Source: Onchidella celtica
Lineage: Eukaryota > Mollusca > Gastropoda > Systellommatophora > Onchidiidae
Reading direction: 5' to 3'
Length of the DNA: 64,000 nucleotides
Assembly: GCA_963931925.1 (NCBI GenBank)
Contig: OZ007582.1
Coordinates: forward strand, 24,462,224 to 24,526,223
Shown here: positions 21,501 through 29,428 of the stretch, piece after piece
Numbering within the stretch: the stretch's first letter is position 1
Layout: the number at the start of each line of letters is the position of its first letter
Notes under the pieces: model-generated
Seen by the model: only the letters and a program-made list of their open reading frames with translations
What the model was told of the DNA's origin: nothing
Database searches by the model: none
Translations under genes and position numbers: made by a program

Positions 21501-23847
21501 ATCAGCTGCATCATGTAATACAGAGTAGGCTATAAAATCTATCACAATTTAGAGATTCCACAAACCACAACTTGATCAACACAGACGAGAAAATTGTTTC
21601 ACAAGTCTCACCATGACTTTTATTACACAAATGACAGAGCTCAGGATGTGAGCATTTCTTGGTTTTACATGGTCACAGCTGGCACACACAATACAGTGAA
21701 GGCGTAGGGCTTATACATGTACTCAATGGACTTCACTTGAGTTGAACTCGCATGGGTTGAACTTCTCTTGAGTTGATCTTTTTTGGTGGAACCGGCACCT
21801 TTGCATCATATTTTATATTAAAATAAAACGGTTGTGTTGACTTCAACTCAAGCGTTGCGACGTTGTGTCCCATCTCTTATTCCAACTGTTGAACCCCAAA
21901 CGGATGAGTTGATCTCGATTATCCGACTAATGAAATTGAGCCGACACCTCAACTATCCGTCACCGACACTGCCCCGTTGTCTACGCAATGTGTGCACTAC
22001 AGCACGCTGATAGGCTGTAAGGTCTGTCTTTGTTTTCACGCAGTCATGCAGGTAGTGAGTCCACGTGGGTGCATATGAGTGCACACGGTGTCATGGGCAA
22101 TGCCTCTCCCTCTCAGCCCTTCTCACACACATTTTCAAATATACCACCACCCAACACCAAAAGCAAGGGAACGCTGATAGGCTCGTCCCAAGGCCAGAGC
22201 AGGTCTAGAGGCCTGTGGACAAGCCAGCGGCGTGAGGGTGTTTTGACTGGCAGCCCACGCCAGTGAACCACTGGTGGGAATCACAAAGATTAAGCTTTCA
22301 GTTTCAAGGGCTCTCCCCACACTATCAAAAGGTGTAGCATCGGCATGCGAATTGTTGTTCAAACACATTTGCATTATTATCTCATCTTCTCCTAAGCTGA
22401 CTATACAGTATCATCTAGAGTTGTCTGTGTCTAAGAACCAATCAGAAACAAGTTATGAAATGACCTTTGCCCCAAATGCCCACGTCGGCTCATTAATAGC
22501 GCTAATCTGGATTTATAAACCCTTGTTTAGCGCTCGGGGGTATCATGCTTCGTTCTGAAAAAAAATTACAGCCGTCACTGTCAGTATCATAAGTCAGATC
22601 ATTGGTTAGAGACTTACAGACAAATGTTTCGTTGGTTAATTTATTATTAACTGTAATAAGGCACAGCAGCGAATGTTTTACTGACCACATAAAAACCACG
22701 TGCACAGTGGTAGTGTGTTAGTCAGCAAGGGTCAATGCGACCCAGATAAGATTCCCCCCCCCCCCCCTTGAGTGAGGTCAGCGGGCTTGACCAGTAGTGT
22801 TAGCTGGAGGTTCATTCATGTATTGCACCCTGCCATCTAGTTTATGATTTTATGAATGGCAGCCAAGATTAGAAACTGTAGTGCGCTGACCGATCATTGC
22901 ATTCAGTTTGAATGCGTTTCACCTACCCCCCCCCCCCCCCCAATGTAAAGTTAATATTGGTTACATCCCTTGACATCGGGTCAGCGACGGATGAGTTGAA
23001 CAATGGATGTGTTGATCTTTTTTTTTATCCCCCGACGACATCAGCTCAAGCTTAGTTGACTGTACAAAAGAATGTATCAATATATTACTCTCTTAGAATG
23101 TATACATGTATATTTACTTCTAATATAATGAGGTTAAGAGTGATTGTTAAATCCCAATAATAATGATATACTTGAAGGCAGAATTAATAAATTAATAAAA
23201 AATTCAGAGAAAGAACACAGCTGACGGACATGATCTTTTCTTCTGAAAATCATTTTCATCTTAGAGGTATTATTACTCACTAAGTATCCGACAGTACTTT
23301 CATTGAATGTCTTCAGATTTCAGAGTTCTTGATTGATCATTTCAGGTTACAAGCTTGCATTCAATTACATGAAAGCCCGGCGGTTTGTCGACGCCATAGA
23401 CATTTGTCATCATGTGAGTCCTGAATTTAATTAAATACGAAGGCACAGTATTACTATTAGTGACTAGTAGCAGTAATCTGCTCATCACAGCATTGAAAGT
23501 AAAGAAGGAAAACATTTCTTCTTCTCACAACTATTTGGATTTGTTTGTTTCTGATATATGCATGTATGAGAAACATGTCGATATTTATAAGAGACATGCA
23601 TATTTTCAACACAGACTGTCTCAGTTAAATGTCAGGGATAAAGTAACACATTCAGGATATGAGAATTTGCCATAGTACTGATACTGCTTGGAATGTGTCC
23701 ATTGCATATCTAATAAAAGTTTCTGTGATTTTGGTGCACTGATGGATTATTAATTTTGTGTTCTTTCAGGTTCTAAGTACTCACCCCAATTACCCAAAGA
23801 TTCGTAAGGATATCCTGGAGAAAGCCAGAGCAAGCATCAGGATTTGA
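424..23847 (+). CDS. TTC21B: TTC21B / IFT139, C-terminal half, 20 exons (5' end outside window)
   Basis: Tetratricopeptide-repeat protein of intraflagellar transport complex A (IFT139/THM1), which acts in retrograde transport in cilia. Coding exons read by eye: 424-533, 1716-1954, 2374-2446, 2820-2930, 3595-3647, 4381-4469, 5695-5815, 6363-6428, 7366-7468, 8037-8147, 8732-8813, 9350-9500, 10100-10264, 11058-11127, 14112-14237, 19902-20015, 20882-20992, 21327-21447, 23346-23413, 23770-23847. All junctions keep phase and use AG/GT, giving 719 residues before TGA. Vertebrate TTC21B is about 1,316 residues, so roughly 45% is missing to the left. Collinear landmarks recalled from the vertebrate protein include [49 protein letters not shown] and [12 protein letters not shown] helices run throughout; no catalytic domain is expected. 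TTC21A is the alternative paralogue, but invertebrates usually carry one TTC21B-like gene. Confidence 0.95.
577..724 (+). mobile_element. Hairpin retroposon, copy A
   Basis: In intron 1 of the visible gene. It starts GTCAAAATTGGGC and its first 93 bp (577-669) form a hairpin with perfect 29-nt arms and a loop of about 35 nt. A tail follows with CCTTGCTGCGACCCCGCAG and CTGTGGTTTTTATAATATTT. It is flanked by TTCAAAACAGTA at 563-574 and 731-742, a direct repeat of 12 bp or slightly more once small differences are allowed. Copies B (19084-19356) and C (48288-48498) share both ends. No ORF. Family name unknown. Confidence 0.75.
725..1715. other. Intron remainder, nothing recognised
   Basis: AT-rich intronic sequence between the hairpin retroposon and the next TTC21B exon. 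The short open frames here do not resemble known proteins. Confidence 0.6.
1716..1954 (+). CDS. TTC21B: TTC21B exon
   Basis: Largest coding exon seen. Starts [14 protein letters not shown] after ATCAG and contains [17 protein letters not shown]. It ends with two bases of an Arg codon before GTATGT and is completed by the next exon. Confidence 0.95.
2374..2446 (+). CDS. TTC21B: TTC21B exon
   Basis: Reads (R)[17 protein letters not shown] to AYMSIQE; acceptor TCCTAG, donor GTAAGT. Confidence 0.93.
2820..2930 (+). CDS. TTC21B: TTC21B exon
   Basis: Reads [18 protein letters not shown] through [10 protein letters not shown], one TPR motif; acceptor CCTTAG, donor GTACTT. Confidence 0.95.
3102..3384. 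mobile_element. MITE with about 38-bp inverted ends
   Basis: Ends are inverted and imperfect: AATGATATCCCAGCCAGCA at the left matches the complement of TGCTGGCTGGGAAAATATCA at the right, and the match continues inward through a TAGTCTGAC / GTCGGACTG pair. Length about 283 bp, no coding capacity. No clear target duplication, so the superfamily is left open. Confidence 0.6.
3595..3647 (+). CDS. TTC21B: TTC21B exon
   Basis: Reads [17 protein letters not shown] plus two bases of an Arg codon; acceptor ATTTCAG. Confidence 0.92.
4381..4469 (+). CDS. TTC21B: TTC21B exon
   Basis: Reads [19 protein letters not shown] to ALEQDGQ, a well conserved TPR; acceptor TCACAG, donor GTAATT. Confidence 0.95.
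5429..5648. mobile_element. piggyBac-type MITE, 220 bp
   Basis: TTAA at 5425-5428 and 5649-5652 flanks inverted ends CCCTCAAGCGCCCAG (left) and the complement of CTGGGCACTAGGGGG (right), matching at 12 of 15 positions. TTAA duplication plus a CCCT-type terminus is the piggyBac signature. No coding capacity. The ends differ from those of the full piggyBac at 28777, so this is another family. Confidence 0.65.
5695..5815 (+). CDS. TTC21B: TTC21B exon
   Basis: Reads (D)[17 protein letters not shown] to LQRARDMQA; acceptor TTCTCAG, donor GTGCAT. Confidence 0.94.
6363..6428 (+). CDS. TTC21B: TTC21B exon
   Basis: Reads (R)[19 protein letters not shown]; acceptor ATTACAG, donor GTAAGT. Confidence 0.93.
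6429..7365. other. Intron, nothing recognised
   Basis: About 0.9 kb intron. The 6530-6780 part is less AT-rich than its surroundings and may be an old repeat, but no ends or domains could be identified. Confidence 0.5.
7366..7468 (+). CDS. TTC21B: TTC21B exon
   Basis: Reads [18 protein letters not shown] to [10 protein letters not shown]; acceptor AAACAG, donor GTAAAT. Confidence 0.95.
8037..8147 (+). CDS. TTC21B: TTC21B exon
   Basis: Reads [19 protein letters not shown] to [13 protein letters not shown]; acceptor AAACAG, donor GTAAGT. Confidence 0.94.
8732..8813 (+). CDS. TTC21B: TTC21B exon
   Basis: Reads [19 protein letters not shown] to LLNSKP; acceptor ATGTAG, donor GTATAC. Confidence 0.95.
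9350..9500 (+). CDS. TTC21B: TTC21B exon
   Basis: Reads (D)[17 protein letters not shown] to [11 protein letters not shown] plus the split Trp codon; acceptor GTTACAG, donor GTAAGA. Confidence 0.96.
10100..10264 (+). CDS. TTC21B: TTC21B exon
   Basis: Carries the highly conserved [12 protein letters not shown] and [19 protein letters not shown] segments; acceptor GATACAG, donor GTAAGA. Confidence 0.97.
10265..11057. other. Intron, nothing recognised
   Basis: AT-rich 0.8-kb intron. No repeat ends or domains seen. Confidence 0.6.
11058..11127 (+). CDS. TTC21B: TTC21B exon
   Basis: Reads [21 protein letters not shown]; acceptor TTCCAG, slightly weak donor GTTTGC. The VRTAEKLLK end is conserved. 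Confidence 0.93.
11128..14111. other. 3-kb intron with unassigned, probably repeat-derived sequence
   Basis: The 11,500-13,200 part differs in composition from the flanking intron (less AT-rich). Its open frames show no recognisable domain. Near 13,130-13,172 is a sequence whose complement begins CAGTGGAGCCCACATAATTC, like a Tc1/mariner terminus, but no partner end was found. Confidence 0.4.
14112..14237 (+). CDS. TTC21B: TTC21B exon
   Basis: Reads [19 protein letters not shown] to [12 protein letters not shown], with conserved ATKQK; acceptor TTACAG, donor GTAAGT. Confidence 0.95.
14238..16644. other. Left part of a 5.7-kb intron, nothing recognised
   Basis: This is the longest intron in the visible part of TTC21B. 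Short open frames at 14,410-15,633 show no recognisable domain. Confidence 0.5.
16647..18365. mobile_element. Tc1/mariner-type non-autonomous element, 1.7 kb
   Basis: TA at 16645-16646 and 18366-18367. The left end begins CAGTGGACATTGCTTAAGAT; the complement of the right end begins CAGTCGACTCGACTTAAAAT. Both ends carry a further internal repeat of GCTTAARATGATC-like sequence. The interior contains no transposase frame. Its GC-richer part (17,100-18,100) may be captured or old transposon sequence. Confidence 0.55.
18505..19002. repeat. Fold-back element with about 70-bp inverted arms
   Basis: TCAGACATGAAACTATTTGA at about 18505 continues to about 18574. Its complement runs from about 18932 to 19002, ending TCAAATAGTTTCATGTCTGA. 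The arms are imperfect over about 70 bp and the spacer is about 360 bp. No clear target duplication was seen. Confidence 0.6.
19084..19356 (-). mobile_element. Hairpin retroposon, copy B
   Basis: Reverse-oriented relative of 577-724. On the minus strand it opens TCAAAATATGACAAAAAG, forms an imperfect hairpin with arms of about 75 nt and a loop of roughly 65 nt, then ends with the tail CCTTGCTGCGACCCCACAG and CTGTGGTTTTTATAATATT. It is the most diverged and longest copy (273 bp). A short ATAATAT at both sides may be the target duplication. Confidence 0.65.
19357..19901. other. Intron end, nothing recognised
   Basis: AT-rich sequence leading to the acceptor TATTTTCAG. Confidence 0.6.
19902..20015 (+). 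CDS. TTC21B: TTC21B exon
   Basis: Reads [19 protein letters not shown] to [10 protein letters not shown]; matches the vertebrate block with GMATAYM and PRARN. Donor GTTAAT. Confidence 0.96.
20016..20881. other. Intron with a short dispersed repeat
   Basis: About 85 bp at 20681-20764 (GTGTTCACCTTGAAGAGGAA onward) resembles 32403-32487. The rest is unassigned. Confidence 0.4.
20882..20992 (+). CDS. TTC21B: TTC21B exon
   Basis: Reads [19 protein letters not shown] to [10 protein letters not shown]; acceptor TCATAG, donor GTGGGT. Confidence 0.96.
21327..21447 (+). CDS. TTC21B: TTC21B exon
   Basis: Reads [19 protein letters not shown] to YGNKNNPVI; acceptor TTTGCAG, donor GTCAGT. Confidence 0.96.
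21690..23066. repeat. Composite repeat, probably a degraded DNA transposon
   Basis: The left part (21,721-21,970) and right part (22,975-23,066) contain related inverted motifs: CAACTATCCGTCACCGAC versus GTCAGCGACGGATGAGTTG, and TTGAGTTGA versus its complement. The centre 22,262-22,780 is repeated in inverse orientation at 33,580-34,118. Exact ends are uncertain and no transposase was seen. Two long C tracts lie at 22754-22767 and 22926-22941. Confidence 0.45.
23346..23413 (+). CDS. TTC21B: TTC21B exon
   Basis: Reads (G)[18 protein letters not shown] to ICHH; acceptor TTTCAG, donor GTGAGT. Confidence 0.95.
23770..23847 (+). CDS. TTC21B: TTC21B last coding exon
   Basis: Reads [19 protein letters not shown] to RASIRI followed by TGA at 23845-23847. 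The end position matches the C-terminus of vertebrate TTC21B. Confidence 0.96.
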   Translation, partial: VLSTHPNYPKIRKDILEKARASIRI

Positions 23848-25461
23848 TTCTATAGAATCATTTTGTTTATTCAAACTTGACATGACAGAAATATTGCAAG
23901 CTCTAGTGGACTACTCATGAAATTCTCTTCTCAAGTCTGTTCATGGCAAATAATTTATGATATATGGATTTGTTGAAATTTCAACTGTTTATTTTCATCA
24001 TAGAAAAAAAAAAAATTATGTCTGGCATGCCATAGAATCATAAATCAGAACTCTTCTGAAAAGAATAATGTTGTCCATGGATCCAAATATTATTATATGG
24101 CTGTTGTTATAAGTACATATGCACACCTAGCTTTTGCGCAAGGCACATACATCTATGTAGCCTACATATCCCTAAAGGAAGAATGAATACATAAGTGTAG
24201 GCTGTTTCATTGAAAACATAATTGCCTATTATGTATGTGGGCCGCGTAGGTAAATCTTTTGATATATAAGAAGTCCACATCTTTCCTGTCCAGGTCCGGG
24301 GATCTGGTGGTTACCAGTGGTTCCTAATCATAAATTCAAAATGAAACTGTCCAAATTTGTTCAAGGTAAATTACTAAGAAACAAAATGTGTGTTCCATTT
24401 GTCAAGTCCAGTCCCCCTCTCCCTTTCCATGTACATTGTTTGACAGTGATATTTTTTACATGATAAAGTCATGAGTGGAAACCAGAAAATAAGAGAACCA
24501 GTAACTACACCAGTATTTCTCCTAATCTAAAAATTTCCTGTTCCTTGGACTTAGAGGTTGTAAACTGGATGGGAAATAAGAATTACAGTTTGAATCACAG
24601 GTGTTCTTTTAACTTTAATAAAAAATGGAAAACCATCTTGATATCTTCACATTGCTCAAATTATGGAAAAAAAAGTGTCCATTTATGCATGACACAGTGA
24701 AAGGTGCATTGTTTGTTTCTAAGAAGAGATTGAATCATTTTGGTCAAGTTCTTCATCATGATGTTCAACATTATTTGTTGCCAAGGGTATCACAAATAGA
24801 ATTTTTATTTTTACTGAAATTTGTACCTCTGGCATCCTTGAGAAAAGTCTCGGTGAATGAAAGTATACCATATTTATCTATGGATGGGTTGTGTTGAGAC
24901 AGAACTGGACGGATGTTCTTTACATCACAGAAAATGGGAATCATGTGCAGTGTATGTTCTTAATCCTTTTAGTTTTACACTTCCATAGTAACACTTCCAC
25001 ATAGTAGTCATTTGAGGGCTGATTTTATTTTTTTTTTTTAGGGACAATACTGAATCCACATATCCAATGTGAGTATATCATAGAGATGTTCATGTATATT
25101 GTTGCCATTCCGTCCTTACTAAGAATTTATCGATTTTGATTGTGATAGAATGAAAATGTGGCTGTACTTAGGATGTTTATAGCCACACTACCAGTGGTCA
25201 GCAGCATTCAGGGGGGTTATTTTTTTATTCTTTTTTTTGGAACACAGAAATAGGAAATTTGTCATTTAGCATTTATAAGCAGTTTCTTTTTTTTTTTCTT
25301 TGTACTTATCCTCAAAATTGGTTAGTGTGCAACTGTTTCAGTTTCAGATTTTACAGTATTGAAGGGTAGAGGAATGTTTTCAAAGCAGTTAAGGGACTAA
25401 TTATGATACTGTGATAATTTTCTTTTGTGAGCTTGAGAAACCCTCTTTGTTGAACAATAAA
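23848..25461 (+). other. Probable TTC21B 3' UTR and downstream region
   Basis: AT-rich sequence without a supported gene. AATAAA occurs at 24617-24622 and 25456-25461; the second could end a 1.6-kb UTR. A dispersed repeat at 24042-24173 (AAATCAGAACTCTT onward) recurs at 32976-33107. Which poly(A) site is used cannot be told from sequence. Confidence 0.4.
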
Positions 25462-25807
25462 CTTCATTGAATTAGGTACTAATGTCTCGGCATCACCGAT
25501 TTTTTTTCACTGTGGTATTATTTTAATTTATGGTCTTCAGTGTACGTGTATATTGTTTATTATAGTGAATCAGTGATAAATATTCTTGGGACCCTCTTGT
25601 ACTGGACTTTCATCAACCTGAATCATGAAATTCACACAGTATTGATGTGAGCCTGCTCTTTGCTGGCAGGATTATGATATTATGATTTATTCACAATGAT
25701 TACAGTGTATGACCAAACAGCTGACAACTGTAGGTTTTATCATTGTTTTTTCTACTCCCAAAGACTAGCAGTGAACTAGAAATTCAGCATTTAAATGACA
25801 GAAGCAT

Positions 25808-26289
25808 CACCTGTCGGCTTCATCGTCATCGATGTTAGCTGCTACAGTTGATGTCACAACAAAATCTCCTCCACCCAATCCTGTCCTTAGCTTTCCTAGT
25901 ATGTTATCGTGATATGTAATGGGTGGTCTTCCTTGTTTTCTCTTTGTTTCTGTCTTTCCTTGAAGGATTGATATCATAAGGGCCGTGCTTTTGTTTCGGG
26001 CCGCGTGGCCGATGTATGCAAGTCTTCTTTTATTTATTTCAGGTGTTATTCTTCTGGTGGTGCCAAGCTGTTCTAAGATGCTTGTATTTGTTCTCCTTTC
26101 TGTCCAACTTATTCTGAGTAGCCTTCTGTAAAGCCACATTTCAGCTGCCTCCAATCTTGTTATGTCTGCCTTTTTGAGTGTCCAGGCTTCACAACCATAT
26201 AGTAGGACTGGCCAGATCAAGCACTTAAGTATGTTCACTTTGAGGTCCGTTGGTGTGCCTCTATCCTTCCAAATGTTGTTGAGTTGAGT
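25808..26289 (-). mobile_element. 5'-truncated LINE, copy 1 (482 bp)
   Basis: Flanked by a perfect 12-bp target duplication TGACAGAAGCAT at 25796-25807 and 26290-26301. The minus strand encodes the C-terminus of a LINE reverse transcriptase, including LLYGCEAWTLKKADITRLEA and a GRPPITY motif. It is nearly identical to the 3' end of the LINE at 36477, apart from a few substitutions and loss of about 35-40 bp near the stop. 5' truncation plus a target duplication indicates target-primed insertion. Confidence 0.88.
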
Positions 26290-26416
26290 TGACAGAAGCA
26301 TACTGAAACTAATACTGCACAAACAACACAATCAAGTTTATGAGATTTGCTCTAGGCAGATTGGAATCTGCATCATGAGATTTCATGAAAATCCAAGAAA
26401 CCTGATCTGATTCAAG

Positions 26417-26785
26417 GACATGAGTTTCTCAGGTTTACTTTATTATGCTCTCTTTTTTTTATCACTTTTCAAACATCTATTCAGAGTGTATCCCTACGAA
26501 AATGCAGTTTTGAGTTGCTTCATTTACAAGACTTTCACGATATATTTCTTCCCCTACATTTGAACCTGTGTAAATGTAACATATTATTGAAGAGACATGA
26601 GTTTCTCAGGTTTACTTTATTATTAATATTATGCTCTCTTTTTTCATCACTTTTCAAACATCTTTTCAGAGTGCATACTGCATGCCTACGAAAATGCAGT
26701 TTTGAGTTGCTTCATTTACAAGACTTTCACGATATATTTCTTCCCCTACATTTGAACCTGTGTAAAAGTAACATATTATTGAAGA
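26417..26785. repeat. Tandem duplication, two units of 177 and 192 bp
   Basis: Both units begin GACATGAGTTTCTCAGG (26417 and 26594). They share CTACGAAAATGCAG and the following 80 bp almost exactly. The second unit has small insertions. Part of the unit (TTTTGAGTTGCTTCATTTACA) also occurs near 33,273. Confidence 0.85.
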
Positions 26786-27070
26786 ATTAAAGTTTTCTTG
26801 TTGTCATTCAGGTCTTTAACAAATCGTCCTGTTAGAATGGCAAGGTTCTAACTCCACTTTTTGGCTGAACCGAGTTACACACTACACACTACTTCTATAG
26901 GCCTTCTCCATTGTGCGTCAAAGTATCAAGCAGATTCGGTGTGTAATTTGTGAGTATTACTAAAAAAAGGAAGAAAATTCTTTGCTCTAATTTTCTAAAA
27001 CCTATGATCACATGAAACTTCAATCCTCAATTTCTCAAAAGTTGATGGAGACAGAACCTTGTCATTCTAA

Positions 27071-28184
27071 AGGGCCCCACACACGTAAGGATCTGGCCTC
27101 GGATCTCCAAAACTGTCAAAAATCGTTGCATGTGGCCGATTTCATGAGGCCGGGCCCGGGGTGCGGCAGGGGGCCAGAAATTTAGGCTCCACCAGATATT
27201 TTTCCATCAGGCCGTAGATAGAGGGGAGTGGTGGGGTAAAAAAAATTTTTTTTTAATTTTGGCTTTTTTTACCTCAGATTCGTAATCAGCGTCAAATTTA
27301 CCATGAGTTTGATACAAAACACCGGGCCGGTACGATGTTTACTTAAAATTCTGCAAGGCATAATTTATTGTTCTGTCACCCCTCTGGTACTACTAGTACT
27401 GGTACTGCACTACTAGTAGGCTAGACAAGGGAGTGTCTGTCACTCGTATCCTGTGCGTATGTAGTGTGTTGTAGTTCATTTTACTAACCTTGAGAAGAGT
27501 CAATTGGTTTTTACACTGTCTAGAACTTTGTCTGTGTGTCAGCATTGTGTGTGAAAATGGCTTCGTGGTCAAAAGAAAGGACATTGCAATTTATTGAACT
27601 GCCTGTGAAGAGTGAAAAGCAAGGATTCCTCCAACAAGATAAAGAGGGAGAAATCCTACGTATGACCTCCCTGTCGCAAGGAACCTCAAAGTGGCTGTAC
27701 CGTTCATGAGAGGAAATGGCTGATCTCATCACAGTGTCCTGCTTTTCTATTAAATGAGTTAAAAGGTTCAACAACCCTTGTAGGTTTCTTCATCCATACG
27801 CAAGTAGTTGTGAAAGTCACTAGGATACAACCGCAACTTATTGAGGAGGTTGGTGTGGGTGAAGATGTAGAAGCCATTGTTTGGGCCAGCAAGTCCTATT
27901 TTTCGCCCTACATTTTTTTCTTTTCATTAGCAGAGAATAGACAATTGGTCCACAGACAGCCTTTCGTTCGTCTGTTGCCAGTGAGTTCATGAATGAGCCT
28001 CTAGATTCAGTGTCGACTCGGTGACTAGGCCCTAGCTAAATAAAAGACAGGCAGTGATTTTAATTTGGAGAGAAAAAAATACCCCCAGGTGTGGCTGCTG
28101 CGTGTGGGTTAAAAAATAACCCCGGGCCAGGCCCGAGGTGAGTCGCGGTGCCTGGCTTCCATCCATTGACGTGTGTGGGGCCCT
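27071..28184. mobile_element. Harbinger-like non-autonomous element, 1.1 kb
   Basis: Perfect 16-bp inverted ends AGGGCCCCACACACGT (27071-27086) and its complement (28169-28184), flanked by TAA at 27068-27070 and 28185-28187. A 3-bp TWA duplication is the PIF/Harbinger signature. A plus-strand frame from 27557 starts MASWSKERTLQFIEL, resembling the start of a MADF DNA-binding domain as found in the second protein of Harbinger elements. It degenerates after this. No transposase. Confidence 0.6.
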
Positions 28185-28908
28185 TAAGAGGACAAAATGC
28201 CACATAAATTCTGCTATGATTATGCCACAATTTTCTGTGTTATTGGTTCTCTCCGTAGTTATATGGAACGGAGTGCTGTGTACCATATATGCATACATAG
28301 TAAGATACATTTGTTTTTAAAACAAAACACAGAAAATCTGCAGGGCCAAGTGGGGCTTGGAACAAACTGAAATTGTCAAGGACTTGCAACAGATAAGTGT
28401 CCACTTTCAATACATGTACCAAATCAATTTTTTTCTTTCTTTGCCTGAGAAATTTCTTAGCTGACAAGAAGATTGGATTTTTTGTTTTTCCTTTTCATTT
28501 CTAATTCTCTGTGATTTATTGTAAAACTTTTTTGTTTATTTCTAATGCAAGGGCTTTACAACAAATGGCTTTTCTTTTTTTTGCATTTCAACTTCAGCAA
28601 GATGCAGAAAATGGATTGCTGTTGCAGCAGTATCAGATATGTGAGTGTTTGATGATTGAGAACTTCATTAATTCTATATTATTTCAGGACTTGCTAATAC
28701 TTGGCACCAGTTACTAACCAAACCAGAACAGGTACAAGCGTCAGATTTTGTATACAGGTTGACTGATTGATATTAACCCTCTACTGCATGATTTATGAAA
28801 ATTTTGTAATTGCAGCATGAAAATTGGAATGTAGGCTATTTTCATCACAAAATAATGTGTGTTTGCAAGAATTTGCTGATTATGCAATATGGGCACCCAG
28901 GGTGGGTT

Positions 28909-28926
28909 TGTTGCCTGAAAGCAACA
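28909..28926. promoter_or_regulatory. 18-bp palindrome, left subterminal
   Basis: TGTTGC-CTGAAA-GCAACA, about 130 bp inside the left end of the piggyBac. Same form as three sites near the right end. Possible transposase or host-factor binding site; the role is inferred. Confidence 0.6.
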
Positions 28927-29428
28927 TTGTGCTTTTTGCACAACATATACATAAAGAGATCAACACAGTGTTTTTCTTTTTCATGTAATATTTTGGTGCT
29001 TTACCATTTATTTTTCATTCAAAGAGCTTTCTTTTCATAACAGTTGGCAAGAACAATTACATTATAGGCCTAAATAACACAACTATGAAAATGGAAAACT
29101 TGGACTTTCGTCAATTGTTTCAATGAGAAAATACAGTGACTGATTGAAATTGTAGCAGGAAAATCAAGAAATATGTAATAATACAAAGCTAAAATCATAT
29201 TAGTGGTAAGTGAAAGTGAAACTTCAAAGACAAAGGATACAAAATGATTACATACAGTAATTAAAATACATAGCACTAACATGGAACAAGCAAATTGAAG
29301 ACATTCAAACCAAAGGTACTACAGGAACTTCACTCCTCAAGAAAATAGCAAACATCTAAGTAAACTAAAATTAGAACAGGCAGTTTCTGCTGTGCTAAAC
29401 ACATATATATAATGAATGCAAAAGGTAT

